The notes: generated from the letters alone by a model not told the origin. A stretch of 64,000 nucleotides of DNA from Sebastes aleutianus (GCA_916700875.1 CAKAKS010000022.1:15948065-16012064); one strand, 5' to 3'. Positions 1 through 12,287 are shown, numbered from the stretch's first letter. Made by a program: numbers and translations.

Positions 1-430
1 ACTTATCAGAGATATACTTAGCAAAAGTATACATACGTATACCTGGCTCATATTGACAAGTATACAGAAATGTCTAATATTGACAAGTATACAGAAATGT
101 CTAAGTATACTTTGCTTGAACTGACAAGTATGCAGAAAAGTCTAAGTATACTTGGCTTACACTGACAAGTATACAGAAAAGTCTAAGTATACTTGGCTTA
201 CACTGACAGGTATACAGAAAAGTCTAAGTATACTTGGCTCATACTGACAAGTATACAGAAAAGTCTAAGTATACTTGGCTCATATTGACAAGTATACAGA
301 AAAGTCTAAGTATACTTGGCTTATACTGATAAGTACACAGACAGGTCTAAGTATACTTGGCTCACACTGACAAGTAAACAGAAAAGTCTAAGTATACTTG
401 GCTTATAGGCCTACAAAAAGGTATACTTGG
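1..430. repeat. 41-bp minisatellite, about nine copies
   Basis: Units of about 41 bp containing GACAAGTATACAGAAAAGTC followed by TAAGTATACTTGGCT recur head to tail, clearest from about 120 to 410. The first units are degenerate and one is shortened. Each unit carries two GTATAC palindromes. The array touches the left edge, so its full length is unknown. No gene is visible in it. Confidence 0.9.
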
Positions 431-2298
431 CTTGTAGTTGTGCTTACTTTTTGATAGAGTAGCCTATTAAAGTGTGCCAGCAGCAGTTAAACAAAATAAT
501 CTTAACTCGAGTTCCACTTTCTAGCTTTTCTGGAGCTTTCAACCACCTCCGTAACTCGATTCACTGATTTAAAGCAGTGAGAAGCTCCAGAAAATATAGT
601 TAAATGGATTCTTATTTAAGATCATTTTGTCATCAAGCCGTAACAAAGGCTGTTTTTTTGCTTACTTCTTAAAAAGTTCGCATTTTGGAGATACACCATT
701 TGTCAGCTATAGTATATGCCCCCTTTTTTTAAAGTACTTTTTCCCGCTGTGATGAATCTGAGTCTGCAACGAAAATGATCTTGTATTATTAACTTGATGA
801 AATTAAATTTAGTTCAATGCGATATTGTTAACTAAACTCATCAAATTGAGTTCATTCTTCGTTCTAGGCTACTCACACTTATAGCATTTGGATTAAACTA
901 CAGAAACCTTTCTTTTTTTGCGAGTATTTATGCATCTTAACTACGTAACAGTCTTTTTTTCCTTTAAAAAATTAAAACATAACCATGTTTGTTTGATATG
1001 TGCTGTCTGTAGCCCACAGTAGCCTAAATATGTATCTTTTCATCTAACCCTGGGCGCATTTACACACTTATTTGCTTATAAGCCACCATTTGCTTATAAG
1101 CAAATAAGTGTATTTCCCAAGGCGTCAAACTATTCCTATAAGTTTATTTTAGATAATTAGATAATAAAGTAAATAAAGCTGATTTATTGGCCATCACTGG
1201 GGACACAGGTTTATATAATTACACCATCATGTTCTGGAGAATAGAGTCGAGTCTTGTTCTATTGTTTCCTTAAACACAGTAAACACACTCAGTGTATATC
1301 AGATGAACAGCTGATTATTCAAACTGTACTTCACCCTGACCGAGGCCTCTGCGCTGTGTTTACACAATGCACCAAGTCATCACGGACGCTGAGAAATTAC
1401 ACCTGCTTAACAACTTAATCCTTTCGCACGCCTTGGGGGATGACATTCATTATCGACGCACAACACAACCAAACCGGTCGAGCTGCAGTTTTCTAGGTCC
1501 TGAGCTACTTCATGACAATAGACATGATTCAACTCCAGCTGAAACCAGCAGATCGGTGTGTTTATCTCGTATTGGTTTCAGTTGGGTGTTGCTGCACAGG
1601 TGTCTTTGTGTTTTTGTCTGTATGTGTGATGCAAAACAAGGTAACCTTGTTGTGGCACTTTTTTCGTCATATCAGCAACAAACTCTGTTTGCCATGTCAA
1701 CCGCGAGCTGAAGGTCATCACCTTGAAATAGCCCTGAAATAAGCAGCTTCCTTCTGTCTGGTGGTGGCGGTGTAATTGTAGTAAACCACAGCCTGAGATC
1801 AAAACACTTCATTGTCAAACTGTCCAGAAATGTTACTCTCAAGTTGTATTTACACTGTAAAGAAAAACTAGTTATTTCACTTTTACCTCAAACTAGTGAA
1901 TTCACTAATGAAGTATTTGCTTTCTTTCCGAGAGTTAGATGAGAAGACTGAAACCTCGCTCCATCTCTGTATGTTAAATATGTTGGAAACATTTGGGAAA
2001 CAGCTAGCCTGGCTCTGTATAAAGTTAACAAAATACACCTACCAGCACCTTCATTTAACTACATCAAGAAAGTTTTTATATCTGTTTTGCATGTTTTAAT
2101 ATAACTTTATTTTACGTAATTTAATTTCTTTTGTTTTATGTTTGCGTCAGGCTGTTACAGAACTCAAAGGACGTAAAGTGCAAGGATCTTATATATGTAT
2201 ATGGAAGATGTTTTAACCTCCAAAATGACACTAAAGTACAAGAATATCTCAAGTCTTGTAAAGTATTGATTAACTTCAGTGGTTTTCAGATAACTCAC
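431..2298. other. Non-coding, no gene recognised
   Basis: AT-rich sequence with short open frames only, none with recognisable protein similarity or flanking splice sites. A small inverted motif (CTTATAAGC / GCTTATAAG) lies near 1070-1110. It may be an intron or the flank of the minus-strand exon that follows. Confidence 0.5.
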
Positions 2299-2376
2299 GC
2301 CTGATCTGGAGCTTCGACCAGCACCCCCGTTGACCCCGTAGTGGAGCTGAGGGTTGCCCTGCAGACGGACGTCCAT
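2299..2376 (-). CDS. Possible first coding exon of an unidentified minus-strand gene
   Basis: On the minus strand an ATG at 2376-2374 sits in an excellent start context (CACCATGG). It opens a 26-codon frame beginning MDVRLQGNPQLHYGVNGG and ending at a good donor (GGC|gtgagt) at 2299 in phase 0. An acceptor-like tract (tttgtctccag) ends at 2469, so the exon could span 2299-2468 with a short 5' UTR. I do not recognise the protein, and no following exon is evident between 1 and 2298, so any gene would continue off the left edge. It could also be a chance frame. Confidence 0.35.
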
Positions 2377-2554
2377 GGTGCGAGGGTCAGAGGTCAGCGG
2401 GACATCTCGTTGAGGGTCCGGTGTTCCTCGCGCTCTGAAGAATCATCTAATCTTCTTTAAACAACAGTCTGGAGACAAAGAGGGAAGGATGAGATGTCAA
2501 ACAACACCATCAACTGACAGTCTGACCAAAGAGGTCAATCAAGGTCAGAGCTGT

Positions 2555-2965
2555 TGATCCTTTACTCAAGTAAAAGTACCAATACAACACTGTAAAAATA
2601 CTCTGTTACAAGTAAAAGTCCTGCATTAAAACTCTAAGTAAAAGTTCTCATTATGTACCTGTGTACCAGATAAATCTGAGGGGTCGTGAGATAATTAATG
2701 GGAGAGAGAAGACGAAAAAATCAAGTTCTGATGCACAAATTTATATTTATTTTATGGCTTTTAATACAATTCTGGGTTTTATTTATTTGTTTTATTGGAG
2801 AGTTTTACCTCTTTTTGCGTTATTTATCTATAACTATATCTATCAGATAAATGTGGGGATGTAAGAAGTACAATCTTTCCCTCATAAATGTAGTGGAGTA
2901 TAAGTGTAAAGTAGCATAAAATGCAAAGTACAAATACCTCAAAATGAGTAAATGTACTCTAAAGC
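2555..2965. repeat. Dispersed teleost element with ACTCAAGTAAAAGTAC ends
   Basis: The segment opens with TTTACTCAAGTAAAAGTACC and contains the CTGTTACAAGTAAAAGTCCTG and TAAAGTAGCATAAAATG blocks. Related pieces recur near 5285-5440, 18345-18400, 24055-24180, 29131-29778, 31857-31990, 47340-47410, 47940-48010, 61200-61340 and 62120-62240. This is an abundant non-coding family of fish genomes. I cannot name its class with certainty. Confidence 0.7.
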
Positions 2966-3042
2966 ATCCCAGCAGAGAGACGCACCTGATGGACCAGTTC
3001 ACCTGGAACAGGTAGCTGTAAAACCGGCTCCTGAAGCCGAAA

Positions 3043-3275
3043 CCGGTGAGGCTTTTTTTTTTTTTTTAAAGTTATTTTTTGGGGGCATTTTTAAGCATTT
3101 TTATTGATAGGACAGTGGGTAGAGTGTTGAAAGGGGGAGAGAGAGAATTGACATGCGGAAAGGACCACAGGCCGGATTCGAACCCGGGTCTACCGCTGCT
3201 AGGACAACGCCTTGGCCATACATGTGCGCTCGCTCTACCGACTGAGCTAACCAGCCGCACCCGGTGAGGCTTTTT
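3043..3275 (-). mobile_element. tRNA-derived SINE with intact target-site duplication
   Basis: Read on the minus strand it starts with a tRNA-like head: box A TTAGCTCAGTCGGTAGAGC, then box B GGTTCGAATCC. A non-tRNA body and a poly-T/A-rich tail follow, tail at 3053-3066 in plus coordinates. The 15-bp duplication CCGGTGAGGCTTTTT flanks it at 3043-3057 and 3261-3275. Both polymerase III promoter boxes look intact. The head resembles a tRNA gene, but the tail and duplication show a retroposed copy. Confidence 0.88.
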
Positions 3276-3299
3276 AAAACAAAACATTCCTCTCTGGTG

Positions 3300-4519
3300 A
3301 TGCTACTCTGATAAAAACTTAAGAAGAAGAATTTTAAAAAAGTTCCTTGTTGAGGTTTGAAGCCGAAAAGCAAAAACTGAGCTGACAAGAACAATAGCTG
3401 ACTGGTAATACCAGAACTTTCTTGGATACTCTGTCCTGGGTCAGTGTATAATTGAAGTTCAATTGAACCAGTAAAACATAAAGTTACAAATAAAATCCAA
3501 GACTATGGCTTGATTTATTTAGCCAAACTATAGCATAACTACATTTATGTTGGGCCATAAATTTAACCCCATTTTTTACCAAGTGTTATGTCATTTTTAA
3601 AAATCATTCTCTTCGGTTCAAATAAAGAAAAAGTAATTTTTTACCCATTTTGATTCAGTTTTAGTGTCACCGACTGGGTTACATTTATCCAGTATTGGTA
3701 GTAAAATATTGGACACTTTGACCCAGTGTTATTTTTTATTTTTGTTGCGTTATTCACCCAAACGACACAAACGAACACAAAAGAAAGAAAACTATAAATT
3801 GTTCCATCATTTATGAAAGAAAGAAATACTTTCAATTGTGTTAAATTCAATTTAAAATTATGTCTTATATATCAACATGTTTAAATAATGGATATCTGCA
3901 GTGTACTTAATAATACAGAACGTATTTCTACTATTTATATATTGCATTAAATATATAAATAAAACTGAAAACTGAACCCCAGTTTAAAAATTTGTAATAA
4001 ATAATATAACAATATAAAAATATAACAATATATATATATATATATATAACACTTTATTTAACAATTATTTATACTATTTATATATATATATATATATATA
4101 TAACACTTTATTTAACAATTATTTCTACTATTTATATATTGCAAAAAAAAACTAAAATCCATATGAAGAAAAAACAATGATGCAAGTATCTGCAGGACTA
4201 TCATAGAAATAATAAAGTGACTTTCCATGAGTTAAAGTAAATATAAGCCCCATAATCCTGCTTTACACATGGGAAAAATGCCAGTAAAATGAAATACTCA
4301 AAGTATTTTTACACAGTAACTTACCCAACAGCTCAGATCAGTCATCAATAAAACCAACAAAACGTTAGAGGTTGTTTCTTTCTTCCTTCAGAGAGACAGC
4401 ATCAGCATTTATCTTTAAAGGTCCAGATGTGCTTGGAGAGCTCCTTGTGCGTAATGACACCACAGTGGCACATTACACACCACTTTTAAAGCACCAGGAG
4501 ACTCCACCCACAGCCTCAG

Positions 4520-4520
<1 letters not shown>
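3300..4520. other. AT-rich non-coding stretch with local duplication
   Basis: No gene is visible. Around 4026-4140 a block of (TA)n followed by ACACTTTATTTAACAATTATTT is tandemly duplicated with about 60-bp spacing, which looks like slippage or a small local duplication. Confidence 0.6.

Positions 4521-4570
<50 letters not shown>
4521..4570. repeat. (TG)n microsatellite
   Basis: An uninterrupted run of about 24 TG dinucleotides. The open frames through it (Cys-Val or Thr-His repeats) are artefacts. Confidence 0.97.
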
Positions 4571-4574
<4 letters not shown>

Positions 4575-4767
4575 TTCAGGTGTGTGTGTGAACAACTGTT
4601 GGGAGGTGACTGTAGTGACACAGTGGAAAGTTATCTCACTCCCCCACCTCAGAGTTTCACTAGGATGGGTTCAGGAACAGTGGGACATTTAACTTTTACC
4701 ATGTTTTCAGAAGAATTTGTATCCTGATAACACAGCTTGTCATTGAGTGATCACTTTTATTTGTGTT

Positions 4768-5285
4768 AAAGGGACTGTTTGTAAGAATCAAAATTGCTTG
4801 ATAACAGCGACACCTGTGGCCGTTAAGTCAACGAAAGTCAGCATCCTGTTGCTCGCGCTTGTGCTCGCTCTAAATAGACATGAACGAGCATCGCTCAAAA
4901 CAGTGAGGCGACACACGTCAGCTAAAACCACAATATCACTCTATATTTCACCTGCTTGGCAGTAATGTTAGCTGACCAAACGAAGGTCTCTCCATGAATC
5001 ACTGCTGATCCTAGTGTTGGCTTTTCCTGCTTCAGCCTCCCGACCGCGGTCGGAGGGAACAGGGGAGACACCGGCACCCGGTCGAAGACGATACTGTTTC
5101 TCGCTGCGGAGCCCTGTCACTTCACAAGACACGGGAAACCTCTGTTGGTCTGGAGGAGCTGCAGCAGTTATTTCTGCACAAACGTCCACTGTACATTCAC
5201 TAAATATTCTCAGAGCTACGAAGTCTTCTGCAGTGTGGAGTGTGCGCGCATAAACGTGCTGTGGAGCCAGAACGTTCTGCGTCAT
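4768..5285. repeat. Probable non-autonomous dispersed element
   Basis: It begins TTAAAGGGACTGTTTGTAAG and is much more GC-rich than its surroundings. A related start occurs at 43852 (TTAAAGGGACTGTATGTAAG). Two repeats of the same opening in unrelated intergenic places indicate a transposon-like family. The open frames across it on both strands are not supported as genes. Confidence 0.6.
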
Positions 5286-6083
5286 AATGAGTACTTTTAC
5301 TTTTGATATTTTAAGTATATTTTGCTGATAATACTTCTGTACTAAAATGCAACAATTCTACTTATAATAGAGTATTTTTACACTGAGGTATGTATTGCTA
5401 TTTTAGTACAGGATCTACTAATACTAATACTTCTTCCACCACAAGAAAATGGTTTAATCAGCAAGATAACATATATTATTTTTAGGTTAAACCATTATCT
5501 AAGATTTAATCTAAAAATATATATTGAAGGCTCCAGGAACACAATTTGATATCTTGATAAAATTGGATAATTAAGATAAGTTATCTTGAATAATGAGATA
5601 AAGCAGTGGTCTTTGATATACAAGTGCACATAAACAGTTGCCAATTAAACAAATTAAATAAATTGATGCATACATTTTGCAAATGTTCATCTATTAGGAC
5701 ATAAAAACATCAGAGAATGTACTTAATTACTTGATAATTAATTAAAAAAATGAATAGATGACTTCACACTCATGATTTGTTTGTTTTGAGCGCCACCTGC
5801 TGGCTGCAGCCTGGTAGCTCATTCCTTCATACTGTACAGGCTGTGGTGAATACTACAGTATAATATTATGGATACAGGATCTTTTAGGGAATATAAACAA
5901 TGTCCCTCTGAAAGTGTATGAAATTCAGAATGAAATTTCATTCTTCACCCTGGAAACAGTTTCACCCCGAGATCCATTTAGACGTTGTTTTCTGGAGCCT
6001 TCAGTTTTATCCATGGACGGATTATGTGACAATTAAATCTTAAATCTCTCTTATTCTTATAATATATACGTAATATATTACAT

Positions 6084-6447
6084 ACCTGTAGTGTTATATA
6101 TCAATGCATAGCCTACATATAAGGAAGCACATTGGGTATATAAATCTTATTTTTTAAAGACAATTTTAATGTTAATTGTCAGTCTTGAATGTTTCTTTTA
6201 TTATGTCATTAAACACTTGCTGTTGTACAATTTTATTGAGTTCATTTATTTTATTTTTATCATCATTTTTTATTATTCTATATACAGCATATTATCCTAT
6301 GTATATATATGTACAGTATATATATATATATATACTGTATGTATATATATATACACACATATATATGTATATATACATATATATGTGTGTGTATATATAT
6401 ACATATATATACATGTATTTATATATGTATATGTATATATACACATA

Positions 6448-6480
<33 letters not shown>

Positions 6481-6722
6481 ATATATATATGTAGGATAAT
6501 ATATATAGGATAATAAAAAATGATTAAAACAATGATGATAAAATAAATGAACTCACTAACTCTGTACAACAACAAGTGTTTAATGGAATAATAAAAGAAA
6601 CATTCAAGACTGACAATTAACATTAAAATTGTCTTTAAAATAAATTATAATAGGAATAAGATTTATATAGCCAATGTGCTTCCTTATATGTAGGCTATGC
6701 ACTGATACATAACACTACTGGT
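6084..6722. repeat. Foldback palindrome: arms of about 220 bp around a TA/TG microsatellite
   Basis: The arm at 6084-6300 reappears in reverse complement at 6486-6722. For example, GACAATTTTAATGTTAATTG at 6160 is mirrored at about 6610-6640, and GCCTACATATAAGGAAGCAC at 6111 is mirrored near 6680. The 190-bp loop is a (TATA/TGTG) microsatellite. Both strands encode the same hydrophobic frame starting MLIVSLECFFYY, a direct sign of the inverted symmetry. A further partial direct copy of the inner arm sits at 6723-6785. Confidence 0.92.
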
Positions 6723-6839
6723 TTGATAATATATATAGGATAATAAAAAATGATTAAAAAAAATGATGATATAAATAAATGAATTCAACACAAAAATAAG
6801 GTGATGATGATTTGCTAGTTTCCCAGTTGTACCTAAACG

Positions 6840-7003
6840 CCCCTCCCGTCAGTTGTAGCTGCTCCGGTTCTGCGTCAACAACCGTCTCCGGTGTGTCTCC
6901 GGTGTGTCTCCGGTGTGACCGTTTGTCTGTTTAACGGGTTGCTTCTGCACGTTACCGGGGAGCAAGACCCACCGGTCCGGCTTGCTGTCCACACAGAGGT
7001 CCG
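6840..7003 (+). promoter_or_regulatory. rab3ip: Likely rab3ip promoter and non-coding first exon
   Basis: A locally GC- and CpG-rich block in AT-rich surroundings. It holds three tandem GTGTCTCCG units near 6885-6920 and ends in a strong donor (TCCG|gtgagt) at 7003. The first rab3ip coding exon starts with 27 nt of 5' UTR behind an acceptor at 12260, so at least one upstream non-coding exon must exist, and this is the best candidate. The assignment is inference from position and composition. The intron would be 5.3 kb. Confidence 0.5.
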
Positions 7004-7821
7004 GTGAGTCCGCACCTAACGTATTATTACTGCTGTTGTATTTATCATTTGCTAAATTGGGTTGTACTTGCTTAGCCTGGCTAGCTACACGTAAACGCAC
7101 CATTAAGCTAAATGTTTCCATTATCGGACACTGAGCCGTCTGTCGCACCATTTCTCCCCTTTTCTCCCAACTAAACCACCACACACTCTCACTGTCACTA
7201 TTTAAGCACACCTTGTGGTATTAAAGTCGTATTTATTCACCATACATCCCCTTTGTTTCGAGTCATATTAGTGGAATTAGCTAGACATTAGCTGGGGGGG
7301 TTTTGTTGTCCGATAATGAAAGCGGGGTAATTAGCTAATCTGATGCTAACAGCACCGTTAGCTCGACATAGCAACGAAACCTCAGCTGACACACAGAGAA
7401 GGGTTCATGCATCTTTCATGCAGGTAGTGTCAGATAACACCAGGTAGCTTTTTAACCCTGTCTCTAGCTGTCTCTGCATACAGATAGCATTATAACCAGC
7501 AGGCTGTAGTAGCTCCAGCTAGCATGCTAGCTGTGAATGAACAGAGTAGTGATGGGAATTCAGGCTCTTTTTAGTGAGCAGGATCATTTGACTCAGCTCA
7601 CCAAGAAGAGAAGAGCCGGCTCTTTCTCTTTCGGCTCCCCAACTTCTGCCTTTTATAATTCAGTCAAATTTAGCTTTAGCTGTTTTTTACCTATATTAGT
7701 ATGTGTGCACATATATCACTTAAATTATTCAATATAATTATACTAAACCTTATAATTTCCAGAATACCATAATTTTACATGCTGCTTCGTTTCCGACTGT
7801 CACTCATCTTGTCTGCTATTC

Positions 7822-8105
7822 ACGCAACGCATCGCACCGAAACGCAACACAACGCATCGTACCAAAACGCATCACACCACAATGCAACGCACCGAACCGC
7901 AACGCAACCGCATCGCAACCGCATTACAACCGCAACGCAACCGCACCACAGTGCAACCGCAACGCGACGCAACCGCAACGAACCTCAACGCAACGCAACC
8001 GCATCACAACCGCAACGCAACCGCACCACAGTGCAACCGCACCACAGTGCAACCGCAACGCAACGCACCTCAACGCAACGCAACGCAACGCAACGCAACG
8101 CATCA
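7822..8105. repeat. CGCAA/CACAA pentanucleotide array
   Basis: About 280 bp built from the pentamer CGCAA with CGCAC, CATCG and CACAG variants, CpG-rich and strand-asymmetric (C and A on the plus strand). It lies about 0.8 kb downstream of the putative rab3ip first exon. The three long open frames over it (Arg-Asn-Ala-Thr-rich) come from the repeat. Confidence 0.95.
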
Positions 8106-8344
8106 CCGGATTGGTCGCACGGACGTCATTAACCCAACATTGAGTCACAGTCAGTGCATGGCTCTCGGACGGGAGCCGGCTCTTTGAACCGGATCGTTCA
8201 CGACCGACACATTACTAGAACAGAGAGGCTGTTGTCAGTTTAAACTGAGTTACTGTTTTATTGCAGTCGCTGCAGTTTTTGTGCAGAGATTAGTGTCAGG
8301 TGTCGCCAAAATAAACATTTTAGTATCTTTAATACCACTAAAGA

Positions 8345-8930
8345 TAGGCCTGAGTTATACCTAGATAGATGGATAGATTTTATTGTCCAGTTTATTTGTC
8401 TTTGGCTTCACCAAATACAGCAAAGATACATACAATAAACCTAACACAATACATCAATAAAACATACAAGATAAGATAAGATAAGATATTCCTTTATTAG
8501 TCCCGCAGTGGGGAAATGTGCAGTGTACAGCAGCAAAGGGGATTGTGCAAAAACAAGATGCATCAGCTAACACAGTAAAAAAGAGCTAAACAAAGTGTAA
8601 CAAAATATGAACCATTTAATAGAAATAAGTATAAAATTGGGAGCAGTATATACAGTATTGACAATAAACAGACTATTAACAAAATTGCACAAGTGGAAAA
8701 TTATATTGCACAGTGAGAGTGAATGAATGAATGAATGAATGAAATTCCGCCTGAAAATATCAGGTTATTGTCAGTGTTTTGGTGTGTAAGTGGTCTACTG
8801 GGAGCAGTGCTGGTTGTGGAGTCTGAAAGCTGCAGGATGGAAGGACCTGCGATAGCGTTCCTTTACACACTTTGTAATGTACAATATACAATAGTGCAAT
8901 GGACAGGGAGGCAGCAGCCGGTTATATAGA
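8345..8930 (-). mobile_element. 3' ends of LINE-like retroposons, minus strand
   Basis: Read on the minus strand, the segment ends CCCCACTGCGGGACTAATAA followed by AGGAATATCTTATCTTATCT, the short-repeat tail typical of fish LINEs of the CR1/L2/Rex group. A second tail with GGACAATAAAATCTATCCAT lies at about 8360-8390. No reverse-transcriptase frame remains. An (ATGA)n run sits at 8722-8742. Confidence 0.65.
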
Positions 8931-8984
8931 TAATAAAAGAAAGCACTTCTTATTAAATATAAGGTTGTATCGTATCGCCAGATT

Positions 8985-9410
8985 GTACTTAGGAATCCAA
9001 ACTGCATGTGATTATCATAAAGTGGGCATGTCTGTAAAGGGGAGACTCGTGGGTACCCATAGAACCCATTTTCATTCACATATCTGGAGGTCAGAGGTCA
9101 AGGGACCTAAATTTTAGGGAGTTTTTCCTCACCAAAATTTAGTGTAACTTTGGAGCGTTATTTAGCCTCCTTCACGACAAGCCAGTATGACATAAAACTG
9201 AGCCCGCTGCAGCCTCCGAAAGACAGAATAGCATCCGGGTCCGCCGGCGGGCCAAAATCAAACCAACGCAATTATGTTCTAATATCTGATCAAAGAATAT
9301 TTAACTATGTACGGAGCGAAAACCTGAATTTAGCAGCTCAGTTGTTTTTACTTTCCTGCAGCTCATGTTGGTCATGTTTCCTGCATTTTTTGAGGTATCC
9401 AAGCTGATCA
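8985..9410. repeat. Dispersed element with GATTATCATAAAGTGGGCAT motif
   Basis: The motif ACTGCATGTGATTATCATAA followed by AGTGGGCATGTCTGTAAAGG occurs here, at 60211-60260, and in reverse complement at 23525-23557. Three copies in one window show a repeat family. No gene is supported. Confidence 0.7.
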
Positions 9411-10110
9411 TTTGTGTGAGGTGCATCATTGTTTATGTGGCATATCTATTAATTATGTTATTATTTCCTTTAACATCAGTTCAGCTCTTTGGGTGAGTCG
9501 TTGTCAGTGTTTCAGATGACGTAAAGCTGCGTTATAAACCCTCTAAACATACGGGATGAGCCTTTACCGGGCTGCTGGAGTAACTGGATCCATGACCAGC
9601 ATCCTTCAGCGTGTCAGGTTACCTCGGGCTCTTCTGGACTGGTCTCCATGGAGACGGGTGAAGGGGGGATTGGTTGGTTTGAAGCGGGGGGGATTTCACC
9701 TTTGACTGACAGGTGTGATGCTGTCACCTGAATGTGTTTGTCTCTGTGTCCATCATCATGTGTAATACATCCTGGACATCTGTGTGTTTGTGTGCTTTGT
9801 TTCCCCGTTAAAGTTAAATTTAGTTTGGTTTATTATTATTATCCATTATTTTGACCTCTGCCAACAAGTATCTGCTGAATATGTTGTCATATTTGTGATC
9901 TTTTTTACACATTCTTTGTTCACATAGTTTCTCATTTAAATCATAATTTTGCCAATTTCAGTCTTTTCTATTAAGGCAAAGTTGTTTTACAGCTGTTTTG
10001 CGAAACATTAATATGTTTTTGTTATTGTCAACAAATCCCATGAAAAGACCAAAACTAACAAGGTGTTAGTTTCTCTACTGAAGACATAAATATTTAAAAA
10101 CATTTCACAA

Positions 10111-10143
<33 letters not shown>

Positions 10144-11103
10144 AATACACTTATTTATTTTGTATTATTATTTATTTTTTCTCATGTTTTTTTTGTAATT
10201 AATTTAATTATTTATTCATTATTAGTATCTGGTCAAAGATTGCATATCGATTTGTGTTATGTTCAAATTCAATTAAAATATTGAAAATAAAACTTTATAT
10301 ATAGCACTTTTCAAAACAAAGTTATGAAGTGCTTTTCAAGATATAAATGGCAGAAAAAACAATTTAAAATATGTAAAAGTTATACAACATTGAGCGAAGG
10401 AGCTTCATATGAGAAAAAGTACAATAAGTAAAATTAGGATTTCATAATTTTAACTCTTTCGTTAAATGAAGCCCTACTGCTGCGGGTGTTATATTTATGT
10501 ATTTTTTTGTTCTTTGTACATTGTCACTTAATTTGCAAACTGAAATTAGGCAAATTAAAGCAATTTGAATAAGCAGAACTCCCTGCATCAATAGAGGCTG
10601 CTGTTCAGCTGCCGACTCAGAAAGTCTCAGATGTCAGATTGTCCTTGAATGCACCAGCAGTCTGGTGCTGTCAGCTGCTTTTCAACAACATCAGTGAAAC
10701 TTGGATCAAAACAATGACAGGAATAAATGTTAATTATGATCGATTAAATCACCTCAAACAAGCATAACATTTTAAGATTATCTGCAGAAGGTGTGACTTT
10801 GACAGAATGATATAAAAACACAAACCTTGTTCTCAGCTGGATCTTTAAATAAATTGAGTAACGTAAGTTTTTCTGAGTCACACCAGCTTTATTTGTCTTC
10901 TCGTGCAAGTCGCTGAATTTCATCTTTTGTGTATATGCTCAGTGGGAGACACACCTACTTATTACACTTAGAAACACACACTTAGAAACACACACCAGGC
11001 TGAGCAGGTGTGACCGGTGTGCTGTTAAAACACCCTGCTGAGGTAGACAAAACAAAAGGTAGGACAGTGTGAAACAAAGAGAGCATTTCAAGAACATGAT
11101 GAT

Positions 11104-11137
<34 letters not shown>

Positions 11138-12260
11138 GAGGATTGCTGGTATGAAAATGACTTGGATGTTCTGTAAAGGAATTGTCTGTCACTCCCTTGT
11201 CAGCCGTGAACTTCCTGTTTCTTTCTTTCTGCTGGAGTTTGACCCAGAAAGTGAAGATCGAGTCCCGTCTGTCGTACAGTAATAATTCAGTTTATGGTGT
11301 TATAAACCAGTTAGAAGTGGAAAAAAGGAGGAGGGGAGTTACTTTTGGATGTGTCGCTATCAAATTTTCACTCTACGATTATTGGGGCTATAAATATCAC
11401 GGTAAACATCAAGCATTCTGCAGCGCTAGTTAAATATAAAAAAAATACCTCACATCATGATTTCCTTGGATTTAATCAATCTGAACTGTACTATATATAT
11501 TTCCTGATTTCTTTTAGGTGTTCATAGTTGTGAAAGAACGTGTCCTCTCTCTGTCTCCCTCCCTCTCTCTCAGGTTAAGAACGGTCTTTACCTGTCGGGG
11601 TGTTTGCTGAGTCACTGGTTCACCTGTCGACCGTTCTGTTTGTCTGATGACTGACTGACTGACTGAGAGCCTCCATCCATCCTCCAGCGTCTCCATCCAT
11701 AGCTGCACTATGGTAACAATGAACACACACACCTTCAATTGAAAACAAGACATGACAGTGTTTAGAATTCCTTAATCGTGTTGCTTATTTTTGATGGCAT
11801 TTTCATGATAATGGTAATAATAATGTGAATTTCTCAGAGCTTTATGTGGAGCAAACATTGATGCAGACCAGTCAGAGTACTCCTAAAGTCCAGCAGGGGG
11901 CAGTCACAACTCTCCAGGTAGTGCCAAACAGTTAATCAATGTTTGTCACACATCATCGATTACTTAATGACTTAATGACTTAATGATTTACAGGCCTTAC
12001 GTGTTTCTGTGCTAAAGACAAACTATGAAAATGCAAACTGGCAGTGAGAAAAATACTTTGAGGTTTGAAGTGCTGATTCGTTTTTGTTTACCACAACAAC
12101 AAACAAAGCTTTGAAGCCTTTTGTTCGTCTGCAGTCTGGACTGAAGCAAGCTGCTCTCAGCCTCGTGTGGCTCACTGAACATTTTTAAATTAGAATACTT
12201 TAAATAAACACTTTGCAGCACCACTAACATCATTGTGTGTGTGTGTGTTGCCGTCTGCAG
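9411..12260. other. Inferred rab3ip intron 1, non-coding
   Basis: No coding exon recognised. (AAT)n microsatellites lie at 10115-10148 and 11108-11140, with an AT-rich stretch at 10080-10320. Repeated CACACTTAGAAACACACAC near 10970-10995 is a short tandem duplication. Confidence 0.5.
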
Positions 12261-12287
12261 AGTGTATGATGTCTGAGAGCAGCTGCT

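Noticed and set aside
3160..3260. Possible genuine tRNA gene on the minus strand
   Set aside because: Box A and B look tRNA-like, but the spacing, non-tRNA body, A-rich tail and target-site duplication identify a SINE.
6169..6623. Hydrophobic open frames starting MLIVSLECFFYY on both strands
   Set aside because: The same frame on both strands reflects the palindrome. The Tyr/Ile run is the TA/TG microsatellite.
7779..8187. Overlapping Arg/Asn/Thr-rich open frames on both strands
   Set aside because: Product of the CGCAA array. Several frames are open at once.
9556..9705. Small plus-strand frame starting MSLYRAAGVTGSM with a weak donor, as an alternative rab3ip first exon
   Set aside because: No similarity to any rab3ip N-terminus and no evidence that it joins frame with the 12261 acceptor, where an in-frame TGA precedes the known start.
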